Shown in pieces: positions 26,828 through 37,007 of a stretch of DNA of 64,000 bases. Every line of letters begins with the position of its first letter. Position 1 is the stretch's first letter. Both the position numbers and the translations under genes were made by a program. The notes under the pieces were generated by a model. It worked only from the letters and a program-made list of their open reading frames with translations. It was not told the DNA's origin and made no database searches. Source of the stretch: Marivirga lumbricoides (GTDB taxonomy: Bacteria; Bacteroidota; Bacteroidia; Cytophagales; Cyclobacteriaceae); the NCBI RefSeq assembly GCF_014636295.1, contig NZ_BMEC01000003.1, positions 1 through 64,000 of the forward strand, read 5' to 3'.

Positions 26828-27078
26828 TTATTATTTAATCGATTTAGTGATAATTTATCTCAGGGCGAGCTAATAATGAGATTTTAAGAAGATTTAATTA
26901 TTTTATATTTATCTTATAGGTAAACCAGAAGATTGTAATAATTGAAAAGTAACAAAATCAAAAAGAAAAGGAGTTTTAATAATAATTAGCCTTCTACTGT
27001 AGAGCATTAAATACCCGATAATAAACCCATTGCTTATGTTGTCGTTAATTAGAAAGGTAAATCATTATTTAATTTATT

Positions 27079-27252
27079 ATGGCAATAAAGATTATTGGAA
27101 TTTCCCTCACTATCGCAGGTATATTAGGTCTTACTTTTGGAGTTTTAGGGATTTTTGGGAGTAATATTGTAGCATTAAATCCCTGGGCTATGACCATCTT
27201 AGGTTTTATTTTTTTTATTTCAGGAGTAGGAATGGTGAAGCGGCTTAAATAA
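27079..27252 (+). CDS. Small membrane protein, 57 residues
   Basis: An ATG at 27079 opens a 57-codon frame ending at TAA 27250-27252. It encodes MAIKIIGISLTIAGILGLTF, then a GVLGIFGSN turn and a second hydrophobic helix before a basic end (GMVKRLK). Two membrane helices with a basic C-terminus look like a genuine small inner-membrane protein, and glycine-rich two-helix proteins of this kind are common in Bacteroidota. No function is known. It converges on the GNAT gene with 7 bases between the stop codons. Confidence 0.6.
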   Translation: MAIKIIGISLTIAGILGLTFGVLGIFGSNIVALNPWAMTILGFIFFISGVGMVKRLK

Positions 27253-27259
27253 AAATTAG

Positions 27260-27724
27260 TTATTTGCTCCAGCTTATTTTAAGGGCCTTTATTTTATCTG
27301 TTTCCAATATGATGTCAGTGTGAAGAGTAAAGCCATTCTTTTTATAGAAATTTGCAGGTGAGAAATAAGCTTCTCCATTTTGTTTAACATAGCCTTCTTT
27401 AGTTATTACCCAGCCATTAACAGGGGAGTATAGTTCTTTAATTTTTAAAAGTAGTTTACTTCCATAACCTTGTTTTTGGATTGATGAATCTATAATCATA
27501 GCAAACCAAGTTTCATTATTTCTTTGGAATACGCAGCACCACCCTTTAATTTTTTCATCTTTTCCTTTTATAAGGATATGTCGCTCAATCAATAGAGAGG
27601 CTAGATATTGATCAAAACTTTCTACTGATTCGTGTTTTAAAACTGTAGGGTATTCATTATTCCATAATTGCAGGATCTCCTCTTTTTGTTGAATGGTAAG
27701 CGATTGCAGCGTGAGGTATTTCAT
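27260..27724 (-). CDS. GNAT family N-acetyltransferase
   Basis: This 154-residue single-domain protein carries the acetyl-CoA-binding motif A (IIDSSIQKQGYGSKLLLKIKE, residues about 78-98), with QKQGYG as the Q/RxxGxG/A loop, and a late SPANFYKKNGFTLH segment typical of GNAT motif B. Substrate unknown. It lies between a small membrane-protein gene and gcvP and is probably expressed from its own promoter, since a terminator separates it from gcvP. Confidence 0.83.
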   Translation of the reverse strand: MKYLTLQSLTIQQKEEILQLWNNEYPTVLKHESVESFDQYLASLLIERHILIKGKDEKIKGWCCVFQRNNETWFAMIIDSSIQKQGYGSKLLLKIKELYSPVNGWVITKEGYVKQNGEAYFSPANFYKKNGFTLHTDIILETDKIKALKISWSK

Positions 27725-27822
27725 GAGAATGTTTTCTTTCAGTAAAAATAGCTTTAAATACTATTTAAAAGTTTTCTTTTTACCAGAAAAGCTTGTTGGA
27801 AGCTATAAATAAATTCAATAAA

Positions 27823-27853
27823 AAAGCCACTTCCAATAACTGAAAGTGGCTTT
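27823..27853 (-). terminator. Terminator of gcvP
   Basis: Arms AAAGCCACTT (27823-27832) and AAGTGGCTTT (27844-27853) form a 10-bp stem with an 11-nt loop. On the minus strand a run of T follows. It lies 22 bases past the gcvP stop. Confidence 0.85.
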
Positions 27854-27875
27854 AAAAATGAGCTTTATCAGGCTA

Positions 27876-30785
27876 TTATGCCATTGCTTCTTCCTCTGTT
27901 TCGTATTCCGAAACAGGGATACAGCTACACATTAAATTTCTGTCACCATAAGCACTATCAATACGGCTTACACTAGGCCAGAATTTATTGCCTTTTATAT
28001 AAGACAGTGGGAAAACTGCTTTTTCTCTGCTATAAGGCAGTGTCCAGTTTTCTGCAAGGCTTACTGACATAGTATGAGGTGCATTCTTTAGCAAATTATT
28101 CTCTTTGTCAGCTACTCCATCAGCTATCTCCTGAATTTCTTTTCTGATAGAAATCATTGCCTCACAGAATTTGTCAAGCTCTGTTTTGGTTTCACTTTCA
28201 GTAGGTTCAATCATCATTGTTCCCGGCACTGGAAAAGATACAGTAGGTGAGTGATATCCATAATCCATCAATCTTTTTGCAATATCTTCTACTTCTACAC
28301 CAAAATCTTTGAAAGCACGGCAATCAATAATCATTTCATGTGCTGAACGGCCTTTTTTATTGGTGTAAAGTACAGGATAATGGTCATTAAGCTTTGCCTT
28401 AATATAATTAGCATTTAAAATAGCCAGTTGTGTGGCTTCTTTTAATCCTTGAGAGCCCATCATGCTGATATATGCATAGCTTATTGCTAAAATACTGGCA
28501 CTGCCCCATGGAGCAGCCGAAATAGCTGTAATTGCATTATCACCTCCTGTTGGAGTTAATGGATTGCCCGGTAAGAATTCTTTTAAATGTTCTGCAACAC
28601 AAATAGGGCCCATTCCAGGTCCGCCACCACCATGAGGGATACAGAAAGTTTTATGAAGATTTAAGTGGCATACATCTGCTCCAATATTAGCAGGAGAAGT
28701 TAATCCTACCTGAGCATTCATGTTGGCACCATCCATATAAACCTGACCACCATTTTGGTGGATAATCTCGCAAATTTCCTGAATTTCTTCTTCAAATACT
28801 CCGTGAGTAGAAGGATAAGTAACCATCAGTGCAGAAAGATTAGCAGAATGTTTTTCCGCTTTTTCTTTCAAATCCTGAAGATCAATATTGCCATTGTCAT
28901 CGCACCTTACAATCACTACTTGCATACCTGCCATCACTGCACTAGCAGGGTTGGTGCCATGTGCGGATGAAGGAATGATGGTAACATTTCTTTGTTCATC
29001 TCCTCTGCTTAGGTGGTAGGCTCTTATAACCATTAAACCGGCATATTCTCCTTGTGCTCCGGAGTTAGGCTGTAAAGAAGTAGCTGCAAAGCCAGTAATT
29101 TCAGTCAGCATGTTTTCCAGCTTAATGAACATTTCTCTATAGCCTAATGCCTGTTCTTTAGGCGCATAAGGATGTATATTTCCTAATTCAGGCCACGTAA
29201 CAGGGATCATTTCCGTGGTTGCGTTTAGCTTCATGGTGCATGATCCCAGAGAAATCATGGAGTGTACCAAAGAAAGATCTTTGTTTTCCAGCTTTTTGAT
29301 GTAACGAAGCATTTCATGCTCAGCAAAATAACTATTGAAAACAGGGTGCTCAAGGTAGTTGCTTTTTCTAATAAGGTTACCAGACCAATCTAACTCTAAA
29401 GAATCAATTGTTTTCTCTAGTGGAAATAAAGAAGCATCTTTATCCAGTACTAGCGCAAAAATTTCGATCAATTCACTTACATCATCAATTCTGGTAGTTT
29501 CATTCAAGGCTATAGTCACCGTTTTTGAACCACTAAAATTAAGATTGATTTTATGCTCAAGGGTAATTGAATGAAGTTTCTCTCTCAGCTTATCGGACTC
29601 TAACCCTACACAAATAGTGTCAAAATAGTTTTTATTTTGTACCTCGTATCCAAGAGATTCTAATCCTTTTGCCAGTAATTTCACCAAAGAGTGGGTTCTT
29701 ACAGCAATTTTCTTCAAGCCAACAGGGCCATGATACACAGCATACATTCCGGACATTACTGCCAATAATACCTGTGCTGTGCAGATATTGGAGGTGGCTT
29801 TCTCTCTTTTTATATGCTGCTCCCTTGTTTGAAGGGCCATTCTGTAAGCTTTATTGCCTTCTTTATCAACTGAAACGCCAATAATTCTGCCTGGAATTTG
29901 TCTTTTATAAGCTTCTTTGGTAGCAAAGAAAGCAGCGTGAGGACCGCCATATCCCATAGGGATTCCAAATCTTTGGGAGGTACCTACTACGCAGTCAGCA
30001 CCTATCTCTCCCGGAGGAGTTAATAGTGTTAAAGACAATAGATCAGCACCGATAGTAGAAAATATTTCTTTCTCCTGAGTTGCTTCAAGGATGGGTTTTA
30101 AATCGATGATATCTCCATGCCTGTTAATTTGCTGAGTATATAAACCGAAAATATTGTCATCATTTACATCAATATCAGCAATATTTCCTACACGTAATTC
30201 AATTCCAATAGGAATAGCTCGTGTTTTTAACACATCTAATGTTTGTGGGAATATATTTTCATCAACATAGAATATATTGGCTTGTTTCTTCTTGCCTTTT
30301 CGCATACCAAAGAACATCGTCATAGCCTCAGCAGCAGCTGTTCCTTCATCTAAAAGTGAAGCATTCGCTATTTCCATTCCGGTAAGGTCAATTACCATTG
30401 TCTGGAAATTGATGAGGGCTTCCAATCTTCCCTGTGCTATTTCTGCCTGGTAAGGCGTATAAGCAGTATACCAGCCCGGGTTTTCCATGATGTTTCGTAA
30501 AATAACACCAGGCACGTGCGTATTGTAATACCCTAAACCAATATAAGAGCGGAAAATCTCATTTTTGGAAGCCATTTCTTTGAAAGATTCCAAAAATTCA
30601 AATTCCGTTTGCGCTTCAGGTAAATTTAAATCTTGCTTTAACCTGATGTTTCCAGGAATGGTTTCCTCTATCAAATGCTCCAAAGAGTTGGCATTCACCG
30701 CTTCAAGCATCTCTTTTATTTGCTGATTATCCGGTGCATTATGCCTCACATCAAATCTTTCTTGGTAACGAGGGTTTAATTTCAT
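27876..30785 (-). CDS. gcvP: Glycine dehydrogenase (decarboxylating), P protein
   Basis: From the ATG at 30785 the protein has 969 residues; an ATG seven codons upstream is less likely because the family starts near [17 protein letters not shown]. It is the full-length homodimeric form with two fused halves. The PLP lysine lies in [20 protein letters not shown] in the second half. The enzyme decarboxylates glycine and passes the aminomethyl group to the H protein of the glycine cleavage system. Neither gcvH nor gcvT is adjacent, as is common in Bacteroidota. Confidence 0.96.
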   Translation of the reverse strand: MKLNPRYQERFDVRHNAPDNQQIKEMLEAVNANSLEHLIEETIPGNIRLKQDLNLPEAQTEFEFLESFKEMASKNEIFRSYIGLGYYNTHVPGVILRNIMENPGWYTAYTPYQAEIAQGRLEALINFQTMVIDLTGMEIANASLLDEGTAAAEAMTMFFGMRKGKKKQANIFYVDENIFPQTLDVLKTRAIPIGIELRVGNIADIDVNDDNIFGLYTQQINRHGDIIDLKPILEATQEKEIFSTIGADLLSLTLLTPPGEIGADCVVGTSQRFGIPMGYGGPHAAFFATKEAYKRQIPGRIIGVSVDKEGNKAYRMALQTREQHIKREKATSNICTAQVLLAVMSGMYAVYHGPVGLKKIAVRTHSLVKLLAKGLESLGYEVQNKNYFDTICVGLESDKLREKLHSITLEHKINLNFSGSKTVTIALNETTRIDDVSELIEIFALVLDKDASLFPLEKTIDSLELDWSGNLIRKSNYLEHPVFNSYFAEHEMLRYIKKLENKDLSLVHSMISLGSCTMKLNATTEMIPVTWPELGNIHPYAPKEQALGYREMFIKLENMLTEITGFAATSLQPNSGAQGEYAGLMVIRAYHLSRGDEQRNVTIIPSSAHGTNPASAVMAGMQVVIVRCDDNGNIDLQDLKEKAEKHSANLSALMVTYPSTHGVFEEEIQEICEIIHQNGGQVYMDGANMNAQVGLTSPANIGADVCHLNLHKTFCIPHGGGGPGMGPICVAEHLKEFLPGNPLTPTGGDNAITAISAAPWGSASILAISYAYISMMGSQGLKEATQLAILNANYIKAKLNDHYPVLYTNKKGRSAHEMIIDCRAFKDFGVEVEDIAKRLMDYGYHSPTVSFPVPGTMMIEPTESETKTELDKFCEAMISIRKEIQEIADGVADKENNLLKNAPHTMSVSLAENWTLPYSREKAVFPLSYIKGNKFWPSVSRIDSAYGDRNLMCSCIPVSEYETEEEAMA

Positions 30786-30931
30786 ATTTATTGTATTAAT
30801 TTTCAATTACTATATAGAAAAAGCATTATACTCAATTAGGTAAAACGGTTACTTTAGAAGGCTTTTTGGTTGTTGTTTTATGAAATTTATTAGTCATATA
30901 ACAATTGTAAATATTACAGGATATCCTGCTT

Positions 30932-30976
30932 TTTGAAATATGCCACAAAAGTACAATATATTTGAGAGTATATTTG
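30932..30976. promoter_or_regulatory. Back-to-back promoter elements between gcvP and the M28 peptidase
   Basis: On the plus strand TTTG (30932-30935) and TATATTTG (30957-30964) are 21 bases apart and fit a Bacteroidota promoter for the peptidase; a second TATATTTG lies at 30969-30976. On the minus strand TACTTTTG (plus-strand 30946-30953) is a -7 candidate for gcvP, without a clear -33 partner. The two sets overlap, so the divergent genes may compete. Confidence 0.45.
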
Positions 30977-31029
30977 TTTAGTTAACCTTAAAAAAAACAA
31001 AAATTATTTACCCACTTAAATCTTTAAAT

Positions 31030-32472
31030 ATGAATAAGTTCTTAATTATTTGCAGTTCGTGCTTTTTACTTTCATACCTGTCTTATTCGCAGGTGAACGA
31101 GCTAGCTGCCAAGAAGTATGCTTCAACAATTAGCGAAGCGGATTTAACGCGGCATCTTACTATTTTAGCTTCAGACTCGCTGGAAGGAAGGGAAACAGGT
31201 AAGAAAGGGCAGAAAATGGCTGCAGATTATATCAAAAATCATTTTGAAAAATTAGGGTTACAGGCTCCTGTAAATGGGAATTCATACTATCAGAAATTTA
31301 ACTTGTATAAAGTTAAAAGAGGAAAGGCAGAAATGATATTGGGAAAAGATACATTGAAAAACCTGAAGGAAATGGTGTATTGGTCTGATAACCCAATGAA
31401 GAAGGAAAAGGTTGATTTGGTGTATGTAAACAAGGCTTCAAAAGAGGATTTAACCAAGTTTTCAGTAAAGGATAAGTTTGTAGTTTTTCAGGCAGAAGGT
31501 CAGTTTACTCCAGTTTTGCAAAGGCTTGAGGAATCAGGAGCTAAAGGAGCTTTGGTATTAGCGGAAGACAGCTCAAAAATGAGTATGGTGCTCAGGTATG
31601 GGCAGTATTATGTTACTAATGGTTCTCTTTCCAGAAATAAGCCTTCTGATAAAGGACTTGTTAGTGTAGTTACCTACAAAGAAATGGCTAACAAAATATT
31701 TGGCAAGCCTTTAGAGAAGTTGAAAATTGGAGATAAAGCTAAGGCGCAGCTTTCAGGAGAAGTAAATGTTGAGGTAATAGAAACAGAAAATGTACTGGGC
31801 TTTTTAGAAGGTGGAGAAAAGAAAGGCGAGATTTTAGTGATAACTGCTCATTATGACCATGAAGGGATAAAAAATGGTGAGATTTATAATGGAGCCGATG
31901 ATGATGCTTCAGGAACAACGGCAGTATTAGAAATTGCAGAAGCCTTCGCAATTGCTAAAAAGGATGGTTTTACACCTAGAAGAAGCATTTTGTTTATGCC
32001 TGTTACAGGTGAAGAAAAAGGTTTGTTAGGCTCAGCTCACTACTCAGAAAACCCGGTTTTTCCTCTTGATAACACAGTTACCAATTTAAATATAGATATG
32101 ATTGGAAGGGTGGATTCCATTCATATGGAGAATAGAGATTTTGTATATCTAATTGGATCTAACAGAATTTCTACTGAGTTACATAATATCAGCGAAAACA
32201 TCAATCAGAAATACACCAAGCTGGATTTGGACTACACTTACAATGCAGAAGACCATCCGGATAGAATCTATTACAGATCAGACCACTGGAATTTTGCCAA
32301 AAATGGTGTGCCTATCATTTTCTACTTTAATGGAACTCATCCTGATTACCATAAGCCTACTGATACGGTGGAGAAAATTCAGTTCGACTTATTAAAGAAA
32401 AGGGCAGATTTGGTTTTCTATACAGCATGGGAATTAGCCAACCGTGAAAACAGACCGTTGGTGGAAGAATAA
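31030..32472 (+). CDS. M28 family zinc peptidase with PA-like insert
   Basis: This 480-residue exported protein (signal peptide to about SYSQV, residue 21) has an M28 zinc-peptidase domain. The metal ligands appear in ITAHYDHEG, NGADDDASGT, TGEEKGLLGS, NIDMIGR and NGTHPDYHKPTDT. A protease-associated-like insert covers roughly residues 125-215. Family members are extracytoplasmic aminopeptidases or carboxypeptidases that need two zinc ions. No type IX sorting domain is present, so it is probably periplasmic. Confidence 0.92.
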   Translation: MNKFLIICSSCFLLSYLSYSQVNELAAKKYASTISEADLTRHLTILASDSLEGRETGKKGQKMAADYIKNHFEKLGLQAPVNGNSYYQKFNLYKVKRGKAEMILGKDTLKNLKEMVYWSDNPMKKEKVDLVYVNKASKEDLTKFSVKDKFVVFQAEGQFTPVLQRLEESGAKGALVLAEDSSKMSMVLRYGQYYVTNGSLSRNKPSDKGLVSVVTYKEMANKIFGKPLEKLKIGDKAKAQLSGEVNVEVIETENVLGFLEGGEKKGEILVITAHYDHEGIKNGEIYNGADDDASGTTAVLEIAEAFAIAKKDGFTPRRSILFMPVTGEEKGLLGSAHYSENPVFPLDNTVTNLNIDMIGRVDSIHMENRDFVYLIGSNRISTELHNISENINQKYTKLDLDYTYNAEDHPDRIYYRSDHWNFAKNGVPIIFYFNGTHPDYHKPTDTVEKIQFDLLKKRADLVFYTAWELANRENRPLVEE

Positions 32473-32651
32473 ACTGTAAGAATAACTGGTGAATTGTATC
32501 GTGCGTTAGTAATCGTAAGCATCAAATATTACAAAATAGTAAAATCATGAATGTTTCAAAACATAATGCTAACCTGATACAATTTACCAAACTTACTCGT
32601 TTAGCTAAAAGCCTTTATTTTTCTAATAAAGAAAATGAACCTAGAGGATTT

Positions 32652-33239
32652 ATGGATATAAATGATAATGAAGTATTAGGATTACTCCAAAGCCTCTCTG
32701 AAAGTAATGTTGAATACATGCTTGTAGGAGGAGTAGCAGCAGTGTTTCACGGACATGTTCGTACCACGGGCGATATTGATTTATGGGTAAATGAAGTGCC
32801 CGAAAATAAGAAAAGACTGGTAAATGCACTATCTCAAATAGGAGTTCCTGCTGCTGAAGGTTTTTTAAATGTACCTCTCATTCCAGGATGGAGTAGCTTA
32901 ACTATAGGTGATTCTGGTTTTACTGCTTATTTTATGGCCTATACCAGCTTCTTTAAACAGGCAGACTTTAATGAGGTATATAAGAGGTCAGTGAAAGGGG
33001 AAATTAATGGCATTAAATTTCAGGTGATTCATATAAATGATTTAATCAAAGAGAAGAAGCGTTTAGGAAGGCATAAAGACCTTGACGATGTCGAAAATCT
33101 TGAGAAGATTAAAAAAACAGAAAGTAATTCTAAGTTTGCATTCATCTCTTCCTTCTTCTGTCTTTCTGCTTTTTGCCAGTGCCACCTTTTTTGTTTTTCT
33201 GTGTCATCGGATTTTTCTTCTCATGAAAAGCACCTTTAA
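32652..33239 (+). CDS. Nucleotidyltransferase (DUF6036-like), 3' end probably frameshifted
   Basis: The likely start is the ATG at 32652, behind AGAGGA; an upstream ATG at 32547 adds 35 unconserved residues. The protein has the minimal nucleotidyltransferase core: YMLVGGVAAVFHGHVRTTGDIDLWV, with the GG and DxD motifs, and a later KEKKRLGRHKDLDDVENLEKI helix. As read, the frame continues about 40 residues past this helix into cysteine- and serine-rich sequence that is antisense to the end of the helicase gene. An eighth A in the A7 run at 33111-33117 would end the protein at TAA 33125-33127 (KIKKNRK), the expected place. Such proteins often act as toxin-like or modifying enzymes, but no antitoxin partner is seen. 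Confidence 0.72.
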   Translation: MDINDNEVLGLLQSLSESNVEYMLVGGVAAVFHGHVRTTGDIDLWVNEVPENKKRLVNALSQIGVPAAEGFLNVPLIPGWSSLTIGDSGFTAYFMAYTSFFKQADFNEVYKRSVKGEINGIKFQVIHINDLIKEKKRLGRHKDLDDVENLEKIKKTESNSKFAFISSFFCLSAFCQCHLFCFSVSSDFSSHEKHL

Positions 33240-34458
33240 AATCAGGATTTTCAATCCTTTTCAGTCTGTCGATTTCCATATCAATGGCTTTTTGTTCTTC
33301 AGGTAATGTTCTTTCACGATTTACTTCTGAAGGAAGCTGCTTAACAGGGATTTTCATTCTGATAAGTTCTTCTATCTTTTCTATATGATAAGTTTCGGCC
33401 TCATTAGCAAAAGTGATGGCAACACCTTTATGCTTTACTCTTCCAGTTCTGCCTACCCGGTGCACATAATCTTCTATCTTGTTAGGTACATCAAAATTGA
33501 TTACATGGCTTACCTCGTGTATGTCAATTCCTCTGGCAGTTACATCGGTAGAAACCAGAATTCTAATATTTCCTTCACTAAATTCTCTGATGGAATTAAT
33601 TCGGGTGGATTGCCCTTTGTTGGCATGAATTACTCTTACACTATCTGTGATTTTTCTGTCAATAAAGTGAAAGACATTATCTGCAGTTTTTTTGGTGCTT
33701 ACAAAAATGATCACCCTTCCTAATTTTTCATTTAACAATAAATGCTGAAGCAGGTTAATTTTTGTGAGGAAGTTTGGTACGTGATATAATTGTTGCTTTA
33801 CTAACTCTGTGGTGGTTGCCTGCGGAGTTACTTCAACTTTTTCAGGGAAATCAGTAAATTCATAAGCATACTTTTCTACTTTCTCCGGAAATGTAGCTGA
33901 GAAAAACAGGTTTTGTTTCTTCATAGGTAAAATTTCCAGAATATTTCTGATTTGTGGCATAAATCCCATATCCATCATTTTATCTGCTTCATCCAGTACA
34001 AAAGTTTTAATATGTTTGGTAGCAAGCACTCCCATATTGTAAACATCTAAAAGCCTTCCGGGGGTAGCTACTAAAATATCGCATCCCGCGGCCACCTCTT
34101 CTGCTTGCTTTTTAGGACCAATCCCTCCATACAAACACACCGCTCTCAAATCAGTATATTTGCCTAAGGCATTTAAATTTTCATACACCTGCATTATTAA
34201 CTCTCGTGTGGGCGCTATAATTAGAGCACGAGGGGCATCACCCTGTGCATATTTTAGCTTCATTAACAAAGGCAATACGAAGGCAGCGGTTTTACCTGTT
34301 CCGGTTTGAGCAATGCCAATAACATCATGTCCGTTCAGAATTAAAGGAATGGCTTTTTGCTGAATGGCACTTGGTGCTTCATATCCTAAATCATCAATTG
34401 CATTGAATAATTGCTTGTTTAGTTTAAAATCCTGAAATGATGAGATATCTTGCGACAT
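33142..34458 (-). CDS. DEAD-box ATP-dependent RNA helicase (RhlE-like)
   Basis: This 438-residue helicase has all core motifs in order: Q-motif, AQTGTGKTAAF (motif I), PTRELIMQV (Ia), ATPGRLLD (Ib), DEAD (II), FSATFPEKV (III), STDVTARGIDI (V) and YVHRVGRTGR (VI). A Lys/Arg-rich C-terminal tail (KKGGTGKKQKDRRRKR) would help RNA binding. RhlE-group helicases act in ribosome assembly and RNA turnover in the cytoplasm. The gene diverges from dihydroorotase, and its last 98 bases are overlapped in antisense by the read-through nucleotidyltransferase frame. Confidence 0.93.
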   Translation of the reverse strand: MSQDISSFQDFKLNKQLFNAIDDLGYEAPSAIQQKAIPLILNGHDVIGIAQTGTGKTAAFVLPLLMKLKYAQGDAPRALIIAPTRELIMQVYENLNALGKYTDLRAVCLYGGIGPKKQAEEVAAGCDILVATPGRLLDVYNMGVLATKHIKTFVLDEADKMMDMGFMPQIRNILEILPMKKQNLFFSATFPEKVEKYAYEFTDFPEKVEVTPQATTTELVKQQLYHVPNFLTKINLLQHLLLNEKLGRVIIFVSTKKTADNVFHFIDRKITDSVRVIHANKGQSTRINSIREFSEGNIRILVSTDVTARGIDIHEVSHVINFDVPNKIEDYVHRVGRTGRVKHKGVAITFANEAETYHIEKIEELIRMKIPVKQLPSEVNRERTLPEEQKAIDMEIDRLKRIENPDFKGAFHEKKNPMTQKNKKGGTGKKQKDRRRKR

Positions 34459-34482
34459 GAACCGTTAAATTTTGGCAAAAAG

Positions 34483-35823
34483 ATGAAAAAGCTACTGATT
34501 GTAAATGCAAAGATAGTAAATGAAGGGAAGATTGAGCAGAAAGATGTTTTAATCGTAGATGAGCGTTTTGAAAAAATTGCTTCCCAAATTAATGCAGAAG
34601 AAGCTGATCAAGTAATTGATGCGAAAGGGAAGCACTTGTTTCCCGGCCTGATTGATGATCAGGTGCATTTTCGTGAACCCGGCCTTACTCATAAAGCCAA
34701 TATTTTTACAGAATCTCGTGCTGCAGTTGCCGGTGGTGTTACCTCCTTTATGGAGATGCCTAATACAGTGCCTAATGCTTTAACTCAGCAATTGCTGGAA
34801 GATAAATATAGGATTGCTGAAAAGAATAGTCTTGCTAATTATTCATTTTTTATGGGAGCCAGTAACGATAATATTGAGGAGGTACTGAAAACAAACCCTG
34901 AAAATGTCTGCGGTGTAAAAGTTTTTATGGGAAGTTCAACAGGAAATATGCTGGTGGATAATGAAGAAACTTTGAACAATATTTTTTCAAAAGTTCCCAT
35001 GTTAATTGCCACACATTGTGAAGATGAAGCCACAATTAGAGCCAATACTGAAAAGTTTAAAGCTGAATATGGGGAGAATGTGCCAATTGAGATGCACCCT
35101 AAAATCAGAAGTGAAGAAGCTTGTTACTTGTCTTCATCATTAGCGGTTCAACTGGCTAAGAAACATGGTTCAAGATTACATGTGTTGCATATTTCAACTG
35201 CTAAGGAAACTGCTTTGTTTGACAATAAACTGCCTTTGAAAGATAAGAAAATAACAGCAGAAGCCTGCATCCACCATTTGTGGTTTTCAGAAGATGACTA
35301 TAAAACAAAAGGCACCTATATTAAATGGAATCCGGCAGTGAAAACTGCACATGACCGAGAGGAAATTATGAAAGCTGTGCTGGATAACCGCATAGATGTA
35401 ATTGCAACCGATCATGCTCCTCATACAATGGAAGAAAAGCAGAATACCTATTTTAATGCACCCTCAGGAGGGCCGCTTGTACAACATAGCTTACTGGCGC
35501 TACTGGATTTCTACAAGAATGGAAAAATGACTTTAGAACAGATTGTGCAAAAAGCAGCACATAATCCGGCCATCTTATTCAGGATTCAGGATCGAGGTTA
35601 TATCAGAGAAGGTTATTTTGCGGATTTTGTATTGGTAGATATGGATGCTCCTTATCAGGTAACGAAAGATAATATACTATCAAAATGTGGATGGTCTCCT
35701 TTTGAAGGGCACACCTTTAATGCTTCCATTCAATCTACTTTTGTGAATGGTAAAATGGTTTACGAAAATGGTGGAATTATTGAACGTATGAGCAGTAGGC
35801 GGTTACTGTTTGATAATAATTAA
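34483..35823 (+). CDS. pyrC: Dihydroorotase
   Basis: The ATG at 34483 gives 446 residues; the frame extends upstream to a TTG that would overlap the divergent helicase start. Blocks typical of class I dihydroorotase are present: FREPGLTHK, AGGVTSFMEMPNT, the carboxylated-lysine stretch GVKVFMGSS, IATHCED, LHVLHIST and IATDHAPH. The first metal-binding motif reads DDQVHF instead of the common DxHxH, so the first histidine is a glutamine; I recall the same change in other Bacteroidota dihydroorotases. The enzyme closes carbamoyl-aspartate to dihydroorotate in pyrimidine synthesis. Confidence 0.9.
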   Translation: MKKLLIVNAKIVNEGKIEQKDVLIVDERFEKIASQINAEEADQVIDAKGKHLFPGLIDDQVHFREPGLTHKANIFTESRAAVAGGVTSFMEMPNTVPNALTQQLLEDKYRIAEKNSLANYSFFMGASNDNIEEVLKTNPENVCGVKVFMGSSTGNMLVDNEETLNNIFSKVPMLIATHCEDEATIRANTEKFKAEYGENVPIEMHPKIRSEEACYLSSSLAVQLAKKHGSRLHVLHISTAKETALFDNKLPLKDKKITAEACIHHLWFSEDDYKTKGTYIKWNPAVKTAHDREEIMKAVLDNRIDVIATDHAPHTMEEKQNTYFNAPSGGPLVQHSLLALLDFYKNGKMTLEQIVQKAAHNPAILFRIQDRGYIREGYFADFVLVDMDAPYQVTKDNILSKCGWSPFEGHTFNASIQSTFVNGKMVYENGGIIERMSSRRLLFDNN

Positions 35824-35844
35824 AATAATATTTGTTTCAAGTTG

Positions 35845-35886
35845 AGCCATTTATTCTGATTTAAGGGTAAATGGCTTTTTTATTTA
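35845..35886 (+). terminator. Terminator of pyrC
   Basis: Arms AGCCATTTA (35845-35853) and TAAATGGCT (35878-35886) are followed by a run of T. The 24-nt loop is long. The rest of the gap to 36116 holds no gene. Confidence 0.7.
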
Positions 35887-36116
35887 ATTTAATACAATCC
35901 TTTATTTACTGATAGGTTAACCATTACGTGCGGTTTTGGATAGACTTACCCAATTCTTTAGATATTGTAAGATATTTTAAATCTGGACGCAACTTCTTCA
36001 CACTCTTGTGCATCTACCCAGCAAAGGAAATTTTATTTTCGACAGGAATCTTGTAATAAAATAAGCTATTTTGTTACTAATGGGATAGAAATCAATCGTT
36101 CATTTAAATAAATATT

Positions 36117-36989
36117 ATGCAATTAACCATCAACAACCTGAATAAACAGTATGGAAACGGAGTACATGCATTAAATGATGTAACTCTCACTATTGAAAAA
36201 GGCATGTTTGGTTTACTGGGTCCTAATGGTGCTGGCAAATCTTCCCTTATGCGTACATTGGCAACCCTTCAAAATGCAGACAGCGGAACAGCCACTTTAG
36301 GAAATATTGATGTGTTAAACGATAAGGATGAGGTAAGAAAGGTATTAGGGTATCTTCCTCAGGAATTTGGTGTATATCCACGAACATCAGCAACAGATTT
36401 ATTGCACCACCTGGCTATTCTAAAAGGTTTTAATAGTAGTAAAGAAAGAAAAGAGATGGTTGACTACCTGCTTCAGAAAGTAAATCTTTATGAGCACAGG
36501 AAAAAATCGGTTAGCAGTTACTCAGGAGGTATGCGCCAAAGATTTGGTGTAGCGCAATGCCTCATAGGCACCCCTAAGTTAGTAATTGTTGATGAGCCCA
36601 CCGCAGGCCTCGATCCGGGTGAGAGAAACAGATTCTATAATATATTAAGTGAAATAGGAGAACAAACCATTGTTATACTTTCTACCCATATTGTGCAGGA
36701 TGTGCGTGAACTTTGCACCAATATGGCCATTATGAATAAAGGAAAAGTACTTTATTCAGGAACTACCGATGAAGCATTGCTGCAGATAAAAGATAAAGTA
36801 TATGAGAAGCGGGTAGATAAAACAGAGTTGGCCACTTATCAGTCAGATTATAAAGTGATCAGTAATAAATTGGTGGGTGGCAAGCCACAGATTCATGTGT
36901 ATTCCGAAACTCCTTTGAACAGCGGGTTCAGTTCTGCAGAGGAGACGCTTGAGGATGTGTTTTTTGCCAAGTTAAATGAGCTAGTGTAA
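36117..36989 (+). CDS. ABC transporter ATP-binding protein
   Basis: This 290-residue ATPase has Walker A (GPNGAGKSS), the ABC signature (SSYSGGMRQRFG), Walker B (LVIVDEPTAGLD) and the H-loop (STHIVQD), plus a C-terminal accessory region of about 70 residues. It would power the permease/peptidase fusion that starts 18 bases downstream. Pairs of this kind in Bacteroidota are annotated as ABC-2-type exporters, with unknown substrate. Confidence 0.93.
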   Translation: MQLTINNLNKQYGNGVHALNDVTLTIEKGMFGLLGPNGAGKSSLMRTLATLQNADSGTATLGNIDVLNDKDEVRKVLGYLPQEFGVYPRTSATDLLHHLAILKGFNSSKERKEMVDYLLQKVNLYEHRKKSVSSYSGGMRQRFGVAQCLIGTPKLVIVDEPTAGLDPGERNRFYNILSEIGEQTIVILSTHIVQDVRELCTNMAIMNKGKVLYSGTTDEALLQIKDKVYEKRVDKTELATYQSDYKVISNKLVGGKPQIHVYSETPLNSGFSSAEETLEDVFFAKLNELV

Positions 36990-37007
36990 ACCAATAAAAT
37001 TGAAATT

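Noticed and set aside
32652-33239. A toxin-antitoxin pair built on the nucleotidyltransferase
   Set aside because: No HEPN or other antitoxin-type partner lies beside it; upstream is a peptidase and downstream a convergent helicase.
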